DNA of 64,000 nt. Origin: Chthoniobacteraceae bacterium (lineage in GTDB: Bacteria > Verrucomicrobiota > Verrucomicrobiia > Chthoniobacterales > Chthoniobacteraceae). The DNA is taken from contig CANJNZ010000015.1 of the NCBI GenBank assembly GCA_947476045.1, forward strand, positions 1 to 64,000, read 5' to 3'. Shown piece by piece: positions 38,601-47,439 of the stretch. The position numbers were made by a program, and so were the translations under genes. The first letter of the stretch is position 1, and each line of letters begins with the position of its first letter. The notes below the pieces were generated by a model, which searched no databases, was not told where the DNA came from, and worked only from the letters and a program-made list of their open reading frames with translations.

Positions 38601-38865
38601 CGAACATGCTTGTCGCACGCACCGCTTTGACACCGCCGAGCCCTTGCAGGTTTGATGAGAGCGGGAATGTGACTTGATCCTCCACCTCCTGCGGGCTTCG
38701 GCCCATCCAGTCTGCGAAAACGATGACCTGATTTTCGCTGAGATCTGGAATCGCATCCACGGGCATCTCGCGAAACGCCTTCACGCCGAACGCGACAAGA
38801 AACAGCGCTGCACACACAACCACGAAGCGGTTTTTTAAAGCGGCTGCGATGAGCGCCTGTATCAT
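35680..38865 (-). CDS. CusA/CzcA-family heavy-metal RND efflux pump
   Basis: 1061 residues from the ATG at 38865 (MIQALIAAALKNRFVVVC), which overlaps the adaptor gene by four bases. HME-RND landmarks are present: MPVDAIPDLSENQVIVFADWMGRSPQEVEDQVTFPL near the N terminus, GIAIAIGVLVDAAIVLTENV in helix 4, MGSEFMPPLNEGSLLFMP in the periplasmic porter region, and twelve predicted helices. The pump is energised by protons and removes metal, probably Cu(I)/Ag(I) given the neighbours, from the periplasm or cytoplasm. Metal choice cannot be proven from the sequence. The final four bases overlap the MbnP-MbnH gene. Confidence 0.92.
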   Translation of the reverse strand: MIQALIAAALKNRFVVVCAALFLVAFGVKAFREMPVDAIPDLSENQVIVFADWMGRSPQEVEDQVTFPLSSNLQGLGGVKAVRATSMFGFSLITVVFDDGVEKTTARQRILERLNSLDGVLPTGVSAKLGPDATGLGWVFQYYLKVDPKKLPEGRGYDLGELRALQDWRIRFQLGAVPGVAEVASIGGFVRQYQVEVDSQKMRALGVTLEMVMNAVGRSNLNVGGKTIKENGMEFVVRGVGLIQSAEDLEKIVVMEKDGTAICLREVARVELGGDFRRGTLDNGGNEVVGGIVVMRNGENARDVIEKVKARIAAIAPTLPPGVSIEAFYDRSELIDRTLATLKRALTEEIILVTLAHIVFLFHFRSILIVTLPLPASILISFILMRHFGITSNIMSLSGIAIAIGVLVDAAIVLTENVIRHCERAEARKGTALNAAERLTTVLEAAKQVGRPIFFAMAIIILAFVPVFALGAQEGKMFHPLAFAKTFAMVASTLLAMTVVPVLCTMLVRGPFHAEDRNIVMRFLLRLYDPVLDFALTHRKTVLAGAAIIFAGALALVPRMGSEFMPPLNEGSLLFMPSLVPATSLSEVKRVMAWQDRVFESFPEVRSAVGKLGRAETATDPAPTEMIETTIMLKPENEWRAGMTMDKLIAEMMEELRQVPGSVPGFLQPIQGRILMISTGIRSQLGVKIFGDDIGKLQQAATGVQRIVQDVRGATGVATSRIQGKPYVEIRVDRDALIRHRVTAQDVLDVIEVGLGGKNITTAIEGRNRVPVQVRLERSEREDLNRLRELLVGAKTEGGPVKVIPLGQLVEIERVEGPNEIASENGRLRAYVQANVAGRDLGGFVEEVKARVDREIAPKLAEQGMSIEYSGEYENQMRAARTLKIVVPSVLLIIFLLLHMLYGKLLEAAHVILAVPFALSGGFILQYALGWNFSVAVSVGYIALFGTAIQTAVVMVVYLDEAVQRKRQQCGATFSRADLVAAVKEGARLRLRPKVMTVATIVASLLPIMWSHGVGSEVMKPLATPVIGGMLSSLIHVLVVTPVIFLWLRLREIPSSPAVSR

Positions 38866-40442
38866 GGTTTCACTTCCATTCCGCACTCCAACATTTCCCT
38901 GCCCCAATACGGATTTCGTGGCTCCCCGCTAAATTGAATCCACTCCGCCGCCGCCGGTGCGCCTTCCCATAGCTGCGCCGTCATCGAACAGCGAAACACA
39001 CGCAGCTCCGGTGTTTTCGATTTGAGCGAGAGAGCAGCCACTTCCTGACTCCACGGCAGAAATGTTTTGCGCAGCGCCTTCATATCCACACCCGCGAGCG
39101 GTGCGGATGCTTTGATATGACCCGCAGGCGGTGCAGGTAATTTCGCAATCGCTGCATTTGCAGCATCGAGATCGTCGTTTGCGAGCGTCGCGCTCAGCAC
39201 GCCCGCTGCTTTCAAAAACTCAGTCGTCTCGGCAGATGCTTCCGCTGAAACATTTGTCCCGTTGTTTCCGACTGCCATCGCATCAAGTTGGGCCTGACTA
39301 TCCATGAGCATATTGCCGGACGTCACGACTCGATCCCCTTCCTTCAATCCCTCCAGCACCTCCCAGAGAATATCGCCTGGGCGGCCAAGTTTTACCTCAC
39401 GCTGCTGATACGAGCCTTTTGTCTTTTCGACAAACACGCGCGGCGTTTTCCCCGGCCACAGCACGGCGCTTCGCGGAATGGCGATGACTTCGGGTGCGCC
39501 GAGTTCCACGGTGCCCTCGGCGAAGGTTTTGTTTTTGATTCGACGCTGGGGATTTTCGAGCACAACACGCACATCGGCTGCACGGGTCATTTCGTTGAGG
39601 TTCGGACTAATTGACGCAATGCGCGCCCGCATCGTTTCGCCGGGCAGGCTTGGCGTTTTTAAGTTCACAAATTGTCCGACCTGGATGAACGACAGGTCCT
39701 GCTCATAGACCGGAAACATGAACCACATCTTCGTGAAGTCGGCGATTTCAAAGAGCTTCACGCCCTCCTTCACATACTGCCCTTCGGCGACGTAGCTTTT
39801 CACGATGGTGCCTGTCATCGAGGCGAGTATGCCAAAATAGAGATCGTCCGGTTGGCGCTGCGGGATGTTTTTAATCTGTTCCCACACGAGTCCGTATTGC
39901 TCAAGTCGCCGCTTGATTGGCTCCGCCGCCTGCTCGCCCTGCGAAAGCGCGAGTTTGTATTCGTTCGCGGTGGTCAGCAGTGTGCGGCTGAACATGGTGG
40001 CGAGCGGTTGACGTTTTGTGACTTGCTGGCCTTCGTGATTCATCGCGAGGCCGTCAATGCGACCCTCCACCGGTGCGCTGATCACGCCGTGTCGCGACTC
40101 ATCTTCGCCGATCATCCCGGCGACTCGCAGCGTGCGGACGAGCGGCTGCTTTTTCACCTCCGCCGTCTGCACACCTACGACATTCGGGCTGCCTTGAGGG
40201 AGCATCACAATATCGTGCGATGCGTAGTCGAAATTCACGCCGCCTTCGTAAATCGGAACCAGATCCATTCCGCAGACTGTGCATTGGCCCGGCTGGTCCG
40301 ATTTCACCCACGGGTGCATCGGGCTTTGGTAATACGAAACTTTTTTTTCCGCCGCGAATGTCGGCGAGGAACGGAACGCAATGGCACCAAACCAGCCGCA
40401 CGCGCCTGTGACAACAATGGCAACCAGTGTGGCGAGTTTCAT
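38862..40442 (-). CDS. CusB-like periplasmic adaptor with an N-terminal heavy-metal-binding domain
   Basis: 526 residues. After a signal or anchor sequence comes a heavy-metal-binding domain of the YHS-like kind, SPMHPWVKSDQPGQCTVCGMDLVP (about residues 41-64). The membrane-fusion core follows, with lipoyl half-motifs, a helical hairpin (MFSRTLLTTANEYKLAL...), a beta-barrel and the MP domain. The C-terminal 130 residues (from about 395) resemble DUF3347 and end FRCSMTAQLWEGAPAA ... MLECGMEVKP. The adaptor links the RND pump to an outer-membrane channel, which is not encoded in this operon. It lies 60 bp downstream of the multicopper oxidase gene. Confidence 0.92.
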   Translation of the reverse strand: MKLATLVAIVVTGACGWFGAIAFRSSPTFAAEKKVSYYQSPMHPWVKSDQPGQCTVCGMDLVPIYEGGVNFDYASHDIVMLPQGSPNVVGVQTAEVKKQPLVRTLRVAGMIGEDESRHGVISAPVEGRIDGLAMNHEGQQVTKRQPLATMFSRTLLTTANEYKLALSQGEQAAEPIKRRLEQYGLVWEQIKNIPQRQPDDLYFGILASMTGTIVKSYVAEGQYVKEGVKLFEIADFTKMWFMFPVYEQDLSFIQVGQFVNLKTPSLPGETMRARIASISPNLNEMTRAADVRVVLENPQRRIKNKTFAEGTVELGAPEVIAIPRSAVLWPGKTPRVFVEKTKGSYQQREVKLGRPGDILWEVLEGLKEGDRVVTSGNMLMDSQAQLDAMAVGNNGTNVSAEASAETTEFLKAAGVLSATLANDDLDAANAAIAKLPAPPAGHIKASAPLAGVDMKALRKTFLPWSQEVAALSLKSKTPELRVFRCSMTAQLWEGAPAAAEWIQFSGEPRNPYWGREMLECGMEVKP

Positions 40443-40502
40443 GATTCAGGGATTCCAGCCATCCAACAGTTTGTGCAAATGCGCGCAACGCCTTTCCTCG
40501 AT

Positions 40503-43500
40503 TTATGGAATCGTCGGTATAACCACGCGGTAGAATCCCCTCGCCTGTCCGAGTCGCGTTGCATCCGTTTCGTTGAAGGTCGCTGACGTGCCATCGCTCG
40601 TGACCGAGCCAATGTCCGTCCAGCTTCCGGTGGTCATGTCCGCCGAGTATTGCAGTGTGTAGGTCGTGCCGACCGTCGCTTTGAATTGCAGCGTGATGAG
40701 GCTGTTGTCGCCTGTGCGCGTGAAGCTCGCGATGGCAAGATCCTCCACCGCGTTGTTCACCACGACGAATTGCCCCATCAGCCCATCATCTTCGTGGCTG
40801 GAAAAATGGCAGTGATACATGAAGGGATTCGTGCTGCTCGCGAAGCCGTCGAATTTTGCGATGAAGCTCACGGTTTGGTTTTGTCCGACGAAGAGTGTGT
40901 CCTTCCAGCCCTCCTCAAACGTTTTGATTCCAGTGTTGTTCCCGCCGGTGCGTGAGATGAGGTGAAACTGGATGTCGTGAATGTGGAACGAATGACTGAA
41001 GCCGGATGTGTTCGTGATGTTCCATTGCTCGACCGCGTCGAGGTTGAGCGTCTGATTGATGACCGTCGGCGAATAGACGAGGTTGTTGAAACTGAACGGC
41101 AGTCCGGTTCCGGGGAAGCCGTTGGTGATCGTTACGGTGCGCGTGTTCGTGACCTGCCCCGCTGTGTAGAAAGTATTCGTCTTCAGCGTCGCCGGGCGTG
41201 AGGTGACGGGCGTGGGACTGGTTGTGGCCGCGACTACGTTCACGTGGAGAATGTTGAACGTGGTGTTGTTCAAAAGACTGCCGAACTGGCCCGTGGTCGC
41301 CGGTTCGCTGCCGGGAAAGTCATTTGCCTGGCCGGAATTGTAGGCCTTGATGTCGAACGACGTGCCGATGGTGTCGCCTGTGAGATCTACGAGGATTTCA
41401 ATGCGCTCTCCGACAGCGATGGTCGCGCGTGTCACTGCGATGGGTGCATTCACCAAACCGCCATCGGTGCCGATGACGTAGAACGTGCGATCCGCGCCCG
41501 CGCTGGTGGTGACTCCGAGGTTGTAGCTGCGCTCCATTTCGGCGTTGAGGATGCGGAAGCGGACGTATTGCTTCGGCATACTGATTTGCGGATTCAAGAC
41601 GCCGTTGACGACCATGTTGTCGCCGTATTCCGAGCCGACGCCGACAAACTGATTGTTGGTAAAGCGACGGCTGGTGAGGGCGAGCGGAATGTCGTCCACG
41701 CCATAGGTGCGGGGGAGATTGAGCGCGGCCTCTTCGTCGTCGCGGATGATGATCATGCCGCCCGCGCCGTAGGTGAGTTGCGTCTGCGTGAACTCGTGCA
41801 GATGCGGGTGATACCAGTAGGTGCCCGCGTTGTTGTCCACCTTGAAGCTGGGCCGCCACGTGGTTCCAGCGGGGATCGTTTGATGCGGGCCGCCGTCCAT
41901 AATCGCGGGGATGTGGAAGCCGTGCCAGTGAGTGGTCGTGGTGTCGGGGAGATTGTTCGTCACGTTCATCTGCACCCAGTCGCCTTTGTTCATGATGAGC
42001 GTGGGGCCCCAGAACAACATGTTGTTGTATGCGTAGGTATTCGTCGCCGTGCCGCTGAGAAACTGTTTGGTGGTGGTGTGCAGGTTGAGGTTGAAAGTCG
42101 TGCCCGTGATGACTTCGGGGATGATGAGCGGGTTGTAGGTCTGCGCTGCTGAGAGCGTGACGTTCACGGGCGAAGTCGTGGTCACATTGCCCGCGCCGTC
42201 GTAGGCGATAGCAGTGATGCCATTCGTGCCGAAGCCGAGCGGGACGGAGATGCTCCATGTCGCAAAACCATTCGAGGTCGTCGCAGTCTGGCCGTTGACG
42301 GTGACTTTGCTGATTCCAGAAAGTGCGTCCGAGCTGGTGCCGCTCACGGTGATGGTGTTCGTGGCGGTGGATGTCCCGCTCGCCGGCGATGTGATGGCGA
42401 CGGCTGGTGCGACGTTGTCCTGCGTAGTGGAAACCGTGCTGCTATATGCGGACGAGCCGATGGCGTTCGTGGCGAGCACACGGTAGTAATAGGTGACGCC
42501 GCTCGTGAGATTTGAGAACGAGGCGCTCGTGCCTGTGACAGCCTGTGAAACGGGATTCGTGAACGCAGCGTCGGTCGCGACTTGGATCGTATAGCTCGTC
42601 GCGCCGGAAATCGCGGGCCATGTGATCGTCTTCGCGCTGCCTTGGCTGAACTGAGGCAACGCGGCAATCGTTGGCGCGGACGGAACGGTGTTGGAGCCAA
42701 CAGCGAGACTGACTGCGCGAGTGGTGCTGCCATTGTTGTTCGTGCTGTTCGTGAACGTAATCGTGTCGCTGTAGCTGCCCAAGGCGAGTGAACTCGCGCT
42801 GGCGTTAATGGTCGCGGTGACTGTGGTATTCGCCCCCGCCGTGAGCGTGCCGCTCGTGCTGGAAAGTGTGAGCCACGCCGCGGTTTTCGCGGCGGTCCAG
42901 TTCATCGAGGCATTGCCGGTATTGGTGAGCGTGTATGTCGCGCTTGATGGCGTGAACGATCCGCCCACCGTGCCGCTCGATGTGAGTCCCGTGGCCGGAG
43001 TGACTGCGAGCACCGGCGCTGCTGCGACGACTGTGTAGGAATTGCTCGCGCTCGTGGTGGTCGCAGCTGCGCTATCTGTCGCTACGATGGTGTAAGTCAC
43101 CGTGGTGCCCGTCGTCTGAGCGGGGATTGCGCTGTATCCATACACGCCATCGCCTGCGGCTCCGTCGCCGTTCGCTCCGTTATCGAGCATGTTTACCGTG
43201 ACCGGCGTGCTCGCACTGCTCGTGACGACTTTGATGTCGTCCACTCGGATGATGCCCGTTCCACCAGCGCCGCCACCGGCAAACTGAAAGCGCATTCTCA
43301 TCGTGTTGACGCGTTCGCTGGCGGCGAGGTCATAGTGGAAGAGCGCGTGTGTTGCGTGGTTGGTGTTCGATTCGCTAAGGCGCGTCGTCCACGTGCTGCC
43401 GCCATTCGAGGAAACCTGAAAATTCCATCCAGTCGTCGCGCTCTGATTCACCGCCGCGAGGTAAAATTCCACATAGCCCGACGTGCCGGTCGCGTTGATA

Positions 43501-46040
43501 TTCGTCGAGTTCGCCACCGAACCATCGCCGATGGCGTTCAGTGGCGGGCCACCGGTCACTTCCAAGCCAAACTGATTTCCAGAACCAACAGCGGTGTGAT
43601 TTGCAGCAGCGGTCTGACTGAACGGATTCGGAGGAGTGGGTCCCCCTCCGCCGACCGGCGCTGTAACGGTCCATGCGTTGTTTGCATTGGTGCCCGTCCA
43701 CGGGGACACCCCCGCCGCCGCCATCGTTTCATTGAACACCGTCGTCGCTCCACCGACGCCCGTATTATAGGTCAACTGGACGCCGGTAATCGTGCGGCCG
43801 GAACTCGCTGCTACGTTTGCCTTCACCACGACGGTATCAGAACTTGTCGGCGACGAAGGCGTGCTCGTGATTGATGTGATCGTTGGAGCCGTCGGCACGA
43901 CTGTCAAAGTGAACGCGCTATTTGCCGTAGCCGCGCCGTCATTCACCGTAATTGTGATGACCGCGCTTCCTGTCTGCCCGCTCGCGGGAGTGATGGTGAC
44001 TGTGCGATTCGCACCGCTGCCGCCAAAGACGATGTTCGCATTCGGAACAAGAGTCGTGTTTGCCGAACTGCCGGTAAGCGTGAGGCTCGCGGCGCCGGTG
44101 TCCACATCGCCGACTGTGAATGCAATCGCGGATGTGGCTGTGTTTTGATTCGTGCTCTGCGCAGCGATGCTGGCGATTGTTGGCGCGGTGTTTGTGCCGG
44201 TGACGGCGAGGGTGAACGTGGTGTTCGTCGTGGTGCTGCCGTCGCTAACGCCGACTGTGATCGTCGCCGAGCCCGTCTGGCTTTGCGCGGGCGTGACCGT
44301 CACCGTGCGATTCGCGCTGCTGCCGCCGAAGGTGATGTTCGCATTTGGAACGAGCGTTGTATTCGACGAACTCCCGCTCATCGTGAGGCTCGCAGCCGCG
44401 GTCTCCGTATCGCCAATCGTGACTGCGATTGCACTGGTCGGCGTATTCATCGCGACGGTTTGATTTGCAACGCCGCCAATCGTCGGCGGCGTATTTGGGG
44501 TGAGTGAATAGCTGGTAGTTGTAATTTGCGAGACCGTCGCGGCAGACTGTCCATTGGAATCATACGTCGCGAGCGCGGTGCGGTTCACGCGTCCGTATTC
44601 CGTGCCGCTGGTGCCGAGCGCGGTGTAGCCCGTGTTTTTCGAGATGCCCGTGGAGACGAGACCCGTTGCCTTGTTGGTGAACGACGAAAAATTTGAAACC
44701 GCTGATGCATCCACCGAGTAAGTTCCGCCCTCGACCGCGCTCCATGTGAGCGTGACCGTCGTGCCGGAGACTCCCGGCGTGCCGATGGTGAGCGGCTTGT
44801 TCGCGCCGCCTAAGAACTGCTGCGTGACGGACTCCGTGATGCTCGTCACCGCGCCGCCGGTCGGGCTGCCGTAATAAGCGCGGCCCGTCGTGTAGGGGAA
44901 CTGCGGGGTGCCATCGGAATTGATCGGCGTGAAGTAGGCCCACGTCCCCGTAGGAAATTCCGGCGTCACACAAAAGCGGACGTTCTGTTCGTTCAAATCA
45001 AAATCCAGCACCGTGGCGCCGCTCGTCTGCGTCTGCCCGAGATCGCCGCGATAATCGAAGTCTTCGATATAATGCCCCAGTGCGTATGTCGTGCTGATAG
45101 CAGGGCCGTATTGATTGGCGGCGAGAGTCGTCCGGCCTTGAATACGCTGCGCCCACAGCGGCAGCAATTCTCGAACGGTGATCGCTGTCGTGCCATTCGT
45201 GCCGTCGCGCTTTGTAAAACCAGAAATCATCCGGCGCACACCGCTGCCTGCATTCGTTGGATCGCTATAACCAAAGGGTCCATAGACCGGCAGGCCGTCC
45301 GCCGCCCACGCGACGATGGGCGAATGTGCCGTCGGCGCGCTCGCACTTTCCGTGTAGCGATTCGTCGTAGCGTTGTAGTCCACGTGATCGCCGAGCTGGT
45401 AGCGTAGCGCGATCGGGTGGGCGTGGTAGTGGTAGTTGTTCCCCGCCTGATGCGCGAGACCGGGATCAAAAGTGACGCCCTCGTTGTGGTAGCCATCACG
45501 ATTCCAGATGCCGTCACCGGTGATGCCATTGGTCGGCGTCGCGTCGGTTACGTTCGAGGTCGAGTAAGAAAATGCGTCACGCGAATCGAACATGGAAACT
45601 CCATTCACCATGCGCCCGGTCGCGCCGAGGCCGGTGAGCGTCTTCGATGTAGGAATCGTCAGTGTGCGCGGGATGCGATAGATCGTGGCGGTGTTCGTTG
45701 GAAAACTGGGGAAATTCTGCGTTTTCGCCGCATCAAGATACCACGGCCCCATGATATGCGAAGCCAGACCGCTCGTGCGGATATACACCCACGACGCGGA
45801 GTAGTTGATCTCGTTTACATCTGCGTAAACGGGATTCGTCTGTGCGTAGGTCGTGCCGTTAGTGGTCCGTGTCCAACCTTCGGATGCTTTGCTCGCGGTG
45901 GCACCTGCCGTTTCATTCGCCGCGCTTGTGTAGATGCGTGCGTATTTTCCCGAGTTCGTAGTGAACCACGAAGTAAGCTGTGGATCAGCTTTTGCCGCGG
46001 CGAGTCCGATAAATAGTAAGAGCTGAATGAGGAGTTTCAT
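40503..46040 (-). CDS. Giant secreted YHYH-domain / Ig-like / multicopper oxidase protein
   Basis: 1845 residues. Signal peptide MKLLIQLLLFIGLAAAKA. Domains in order: a YHYH-type domain (about 80-420; NYHYHAHPIALRYQ near 200 and WAADGLPVYGPFGY); two tandem 100-residue Ig-like repeats (about 515-715); a jelly-roll-like region; a BACON-like domain (about 985-1090); a fibronectin III domain; a further Ig-like domain; and a multicopper oxidase (about 1270-1790) with every copper motif: HWHGFH, YHPHLHE, HSFHIHDIQFH and HCHFSSHEDDGLM. A 50-residue beta module (YTLQYSADMTTGSW...) ends it. The oxidase probably oxidises Cu(I), possibly protecting the envelope; this and surface location are inferred. 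First gene of the copper operon. Confidence 0.9.
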   Translation of the reverse strand: MKLLIQLLLFIGLAAAKADPQLTSWFTTNSGKYARIYTSAANETAGATASKASEGWTRTTNGTTYAQTNPVYADVNEINYSASWVYIRTSGLASHIMGPWYLDAAKTQNFPSFPTNTATIYRIPRTLTIPTSKTLTGLGATGRMVNGVSMFDSRDAFSYSTSNVTDATPTNGITGDGIWNRDGYHNEGVTFDPGLAHQAGNNYHYHAHPIALRYQLGDHVDYNATTNRYTESASAPTAHSPIVAWAADGLPVYGPFGYSDPTNAGSGVRRMISGFTKRDGTNGTTAITVRELLPLWAQRIQGRTTLAANQYGPAISTTYALGHYIEDFDYRGDLGQTQTSGATVLDFDLNEQNVRFCVTPEFPTGTWAYFTPINSDGTPQFPYTTGRAYYGSPTGGAVTSITESVTQQFLGGANKPLTIGTPGVSGTTVTLTWSAVEGGTYSVDASAVSNFSSFTNKATGLVSTGISKNTGYTALGTSGTEYGRVNRTALATYDSNGQSAATVSQITTTSYSLTPNTPPTIGGVANQTVAMNTPTSAIAVTIGDTETAAASLTMSGSSSNTTLVPNANITFGGSSANRTVTVTPAQSQTGSATITVGVSDGSTTTNTTFTLAVTGTNTAPTIASIAAQSTNQNTATSAIAFTVGDVDTGAASLTLTGSSANTTLVPNANIVFGGSGANRTVTITPASGQTGSAVITITVNDGAATANSAFTLTVVPTAPTITSITSTPSSPTSSDTVVVKANVAASSGRTITGVQLTYNTGVGGATTVFNETMAAAGVSPWTGTNANNAWTVTAPVGGGGPTPPNPFSQTAAANHTAVGSGNQFGLEVTGGPPLNAIGDGSVANSTNINATGTSGYVEFYLAAVNQSATTGWNFQVSSNGGSTWTTRLSESNTNHATHALFHYDLAASERVNTMRMRFQFAGGGAGGTGIIRVDDIKVVTSSASTPVTVNMLDNGANGDGAAGDGVYGYSAIPAQTTGTTVTYTIVATDSAAATTTSASNSYTVVAAAPVLAVTPATGLTSSGTVGGSFTPSSATYTLTNTGNASMNWTAAKTAAWLTLSSTSGTLTAGANTTVTATINASASSLALGSYSDTITFTNSTNNNGSTTRAVSLAVGSNTVPSAPTIAALPQFSQGSAKTITWPAISGATSYTIQVATDAAFTNPVSQAVTGTSASFSNLTSGVTYYYRVLATNAIGSSAYSSTVSTTQDNVAPAVAITSPASGTSTATNTITVSGTSSDALSGISKVTVNGQTATTSNGFATWSISVPLGFGTNGITAIAYDGAGNVTTTSPVNVTLSAAQTYNPLIIPEVITGTTFNLNLHTTTKQFLSGTATNTYAYNNMLFWGPTLIMNKGDWVQMNVTNNLPDTTTTHWHGFHIPAIMDGGPHQTIPAGTTWRPSFKVDNNAGTYWYHPHLHEFTQTQLTYGAGGMIIIRDDEEAALNLPRTYGVDDIPLALTSRRFTNNQFVGVGSEYGDNMVVNGVLNPQISMPKQYVRFRILNAEMERSYNLGVTTSAGADRTFYVIGTDGGLVNAPIAVTRATIAVGERIEILVDLTGDTIGTSFDIKAYNSGQANDFPGSEPATTGQFGSLLNNTTFNILHVNVVAATTSPTPVTSRPATLKTNTFYTAGQVTNTRTVTITNGFPGTGLPFSFNNLVYSPTVINQTLNLDAVEQWNITNTSGFSHSFHIHDIQFHLISRTGGNNTGIKTFEEGWKDTLFVGQNQTVSFIAKFDGFASSTNPFMYHCHFSSHEDDGLMGQFVVVNNAVEDLAIASFTRTGDNSLITLQFKATVGTTYTLQYSADMTTGSWTDIGSVTSDGTSATFNETDATRLGQARGFYRVVIPTIP
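43900..44499 (-). repeat. Two tandem Ig-like repeats inside the multicopper oxidase gene
   Basis: Two units of about 100 codons sharing TTLVPNANI, FGGS, ANRTVT and QTGSA lie side by side in the coding sequence. The DNA is similar enough to suggest a recent internal duplication. Confidence 0.75.
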
Positions 46041-46325
46041 GGTGAAATGCAGGTGTAAAGGGTTCTGAATTCTGGGGACGCTATATCCTAAAGGTTAAGA
46101 GTTGATTGGGAGAAAAACGTTTATTGTTAAGGGATAGTAAAAGCGATGGGATGCAAAACGGCACCGTCTGCTCTGCTGAATCAGCCGTAAATCAGTGCAA
46201 AACATCTTGAAATCAACTACCCTAACTATTCGGCCAAAACTGTTCGAAAAAATCGCCGCTTTAATCGGTGAATGTTATGATTGACTTCAAGCATATGCTG
46301 ATATGCTAGCGAGGTGAAAGTGGCC
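46041..46325. other. AT-rich divergent region between the copper operon and the deoR gene
   Basis: About 285 bases with lower GC than the flanks and no gene. It must contain the promoter of the copper operon (to the left) and that of deoR (to the right). I see no obvious CueR/CopY-type operator. The DeoR-side motif is listed separately. Confidence 0.6.
46276..46296 (+). promoter_or_regulatory. Proposed operator 1 of the DeoR-type regulator
   Basis: TATGA-N5-TTCAA followed by GCATAT, matching operators 2 and 3 before the microcompartment operon at 17 and 16 of 21 positions. It covers a TTGACT (46281-46286) that may be the -35 of deoR. It also overlaps a perfect 10-base palindrome AGCATATGCT (46290-46299), followed by another GATATGCT. 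This fits autoregulation. Confidence 0.65.
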
Positions 46326-47159
46326 ATGCACATTGTCCATGCCCGCCGAGCCAAGCTTGCTGCTTTGCTCGAGCAGCACCGTTTTCTGCCGGTAAAGGAG
46401 CTCTGTAATCAGTTGGGTATTTCTGAGGCAACTGCCCGCCGAGATCTAGCTGCACTGGTGGAGGAGAAAAAGATCACCAGAACCTTTGGAGGAGCCCTTA
46501 AGGAATTTAATGACCGCTTCCCGTCATTTAGGGAACGCCAGAGCCAGTTTTCCAGTGGCAAAGCGCGTATTGCACAGACGGCGCTTTCGCTGATCGAGCA
46601 AGGGAAAACCTATTTTTTTGACTCGGGCACTACGATTCATTCCATCGCCAGGGCTTTTTGCGAAGCCCCGGTGACTCCGGTGAAAATAGTAACCTCCAAT
46701 CTTCCCGTCGGCGAAATGCTCGCGGCGCTTCCCGGCGTCGAGGTTTTCCTGCTTGCTGGCCAGCTCTTGCATTTGCAGTCCACACTTCTTGGTCAAACAG
46801 CATTACGCAGCCTTGAATTTTGGCATTTCGATAGAGCATTTCTCTCCGCTGAAGCCATGACCACTTCCGGGATTTGGAATTCACAGCTCGCTATCGTCGA
46901 ACAGCAAAAAGTCGTGCTGCGGCGAAGTTCGCGCCATGTTTTCTGTCTCGATGGGTCGAAGCTTGAGCGACAGGCACCTCATTTTTTGATTGGCTGGGAC
47001 GAAGTTGAATCTCTGATCACCGATTTGCCTCTAAAAAAGCTGGTCGCTGCGGGAATCCCTCTTGATCCGAGTCGCTATCTCGATCTGGCTGATCCGTCTG
47101 AGGAACGACCAGCCGAATCATCCAGCCCAAGCGACGAAATGCCCGTCCACATTCTATAG
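46326..47159 (+). CDS. DeoR-family transcriptional regulator, probable regulator of the microcompartment operon
   Basis: 277 residues from the ATG at 46326 (a GTG at 46314 in frame is possible). The N-terminal winged helix shows the family signature VKELCNQLGISEATARRDLAALVEEKKITRTFGGAL. The C-terminal DeoR effector domain reads ALSLIEQGKTYFFDSGTTIHSIA, then TSNLPVGEML and LAGQLLHLQSTLLG. DeoR-family proteins usually repress sugar catabolism genes and release DNA on binding a phosphorylated sugar. The position next to the PVM operon and the shared motif (46276, 47210, 47434) make it the likely repressor of that operon. The last 35 residues are an acidic, Ser/Pro-rich tail. Confidence 0.9.
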   Translation: MHIVHARRAKLAALLEQHRFLPVKELCNQLGISEATARRDLAALVEEKKITRTFGGALKEFNDRFPSFRERQSQFSSGKARIAQTALSLIEQGKTYFFDSGTTIHSIARAFCEAPVTPVKIVTSNLPVGEMLAALPGVEVFLLAGQLLHLQSTLLGQTALRSLEFWHFDRAFLSAEAMTTSGIWNSQLAIVEQQKVVLRRSSRHVFCLDGSKLERQAPHFLIGWDEVESLITDLPLKKLVAAGIPLDPSRYLDLADPSEERPAESSSPSDEMPVHIL

Positions 47160-47209
47160 ACCGGTGGCTGCAAGCAGTGCGGAGCGCCTATGGAATCCGC
47201 CCCAATATT

Positions 47210-47230
47210 ATACGATTGAAGTCGTTCATA
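47210..47230 (-). promoter_or_regulatory. Proposed operator 2 of the DeoR-type regulator
   Basis: Read on the minus strand: TATGA-ACGAC-TTCAATC-GTAT. It shares 15 of 21 positions with operator 3, which lies 224 bp downstream, and 17 of 21 with operator 1. Such spacing would permit looping between two bound tetramers. Confidence 0.6.
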
Positions 47231-47411
47231 TAATTATTTCCATATCAGATTACCTGCCTCCACGTTGTTTTTTTATTTCACTGAAAACTTGGCCTATCTC
47301 GCTCTCTTTTGTGGGGAAAATGTTTACGCCTTTGTGCAGAACACTCGATCCGTCTTGGTCAAAAAGACATTGCAGCTTGGTGATCGATTCCTAGATACTT
47401 GAAAATAGTTA

Positions 47412-47439
47412 TTGACGTGCCGCAGTAGACTTATATGAC
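47412..47439 (+). promoter_or_regulatory. Candidate promoter of the microcompartment operon
   Basis: TTGACG at 47412-47417 is followed by 16 bases and TATGAC at 47434-47439. The -10 is inside operator 3, so a bound repressor would block RNA polymerase. Confidence 0.45.

Noticed and set aside
43900-44499. A CRISPR-like or intergenic tandem repeat
   Set aside because: The repetition is in frame inside the multicopper oxidase gene and encodes two Ig-like domains.
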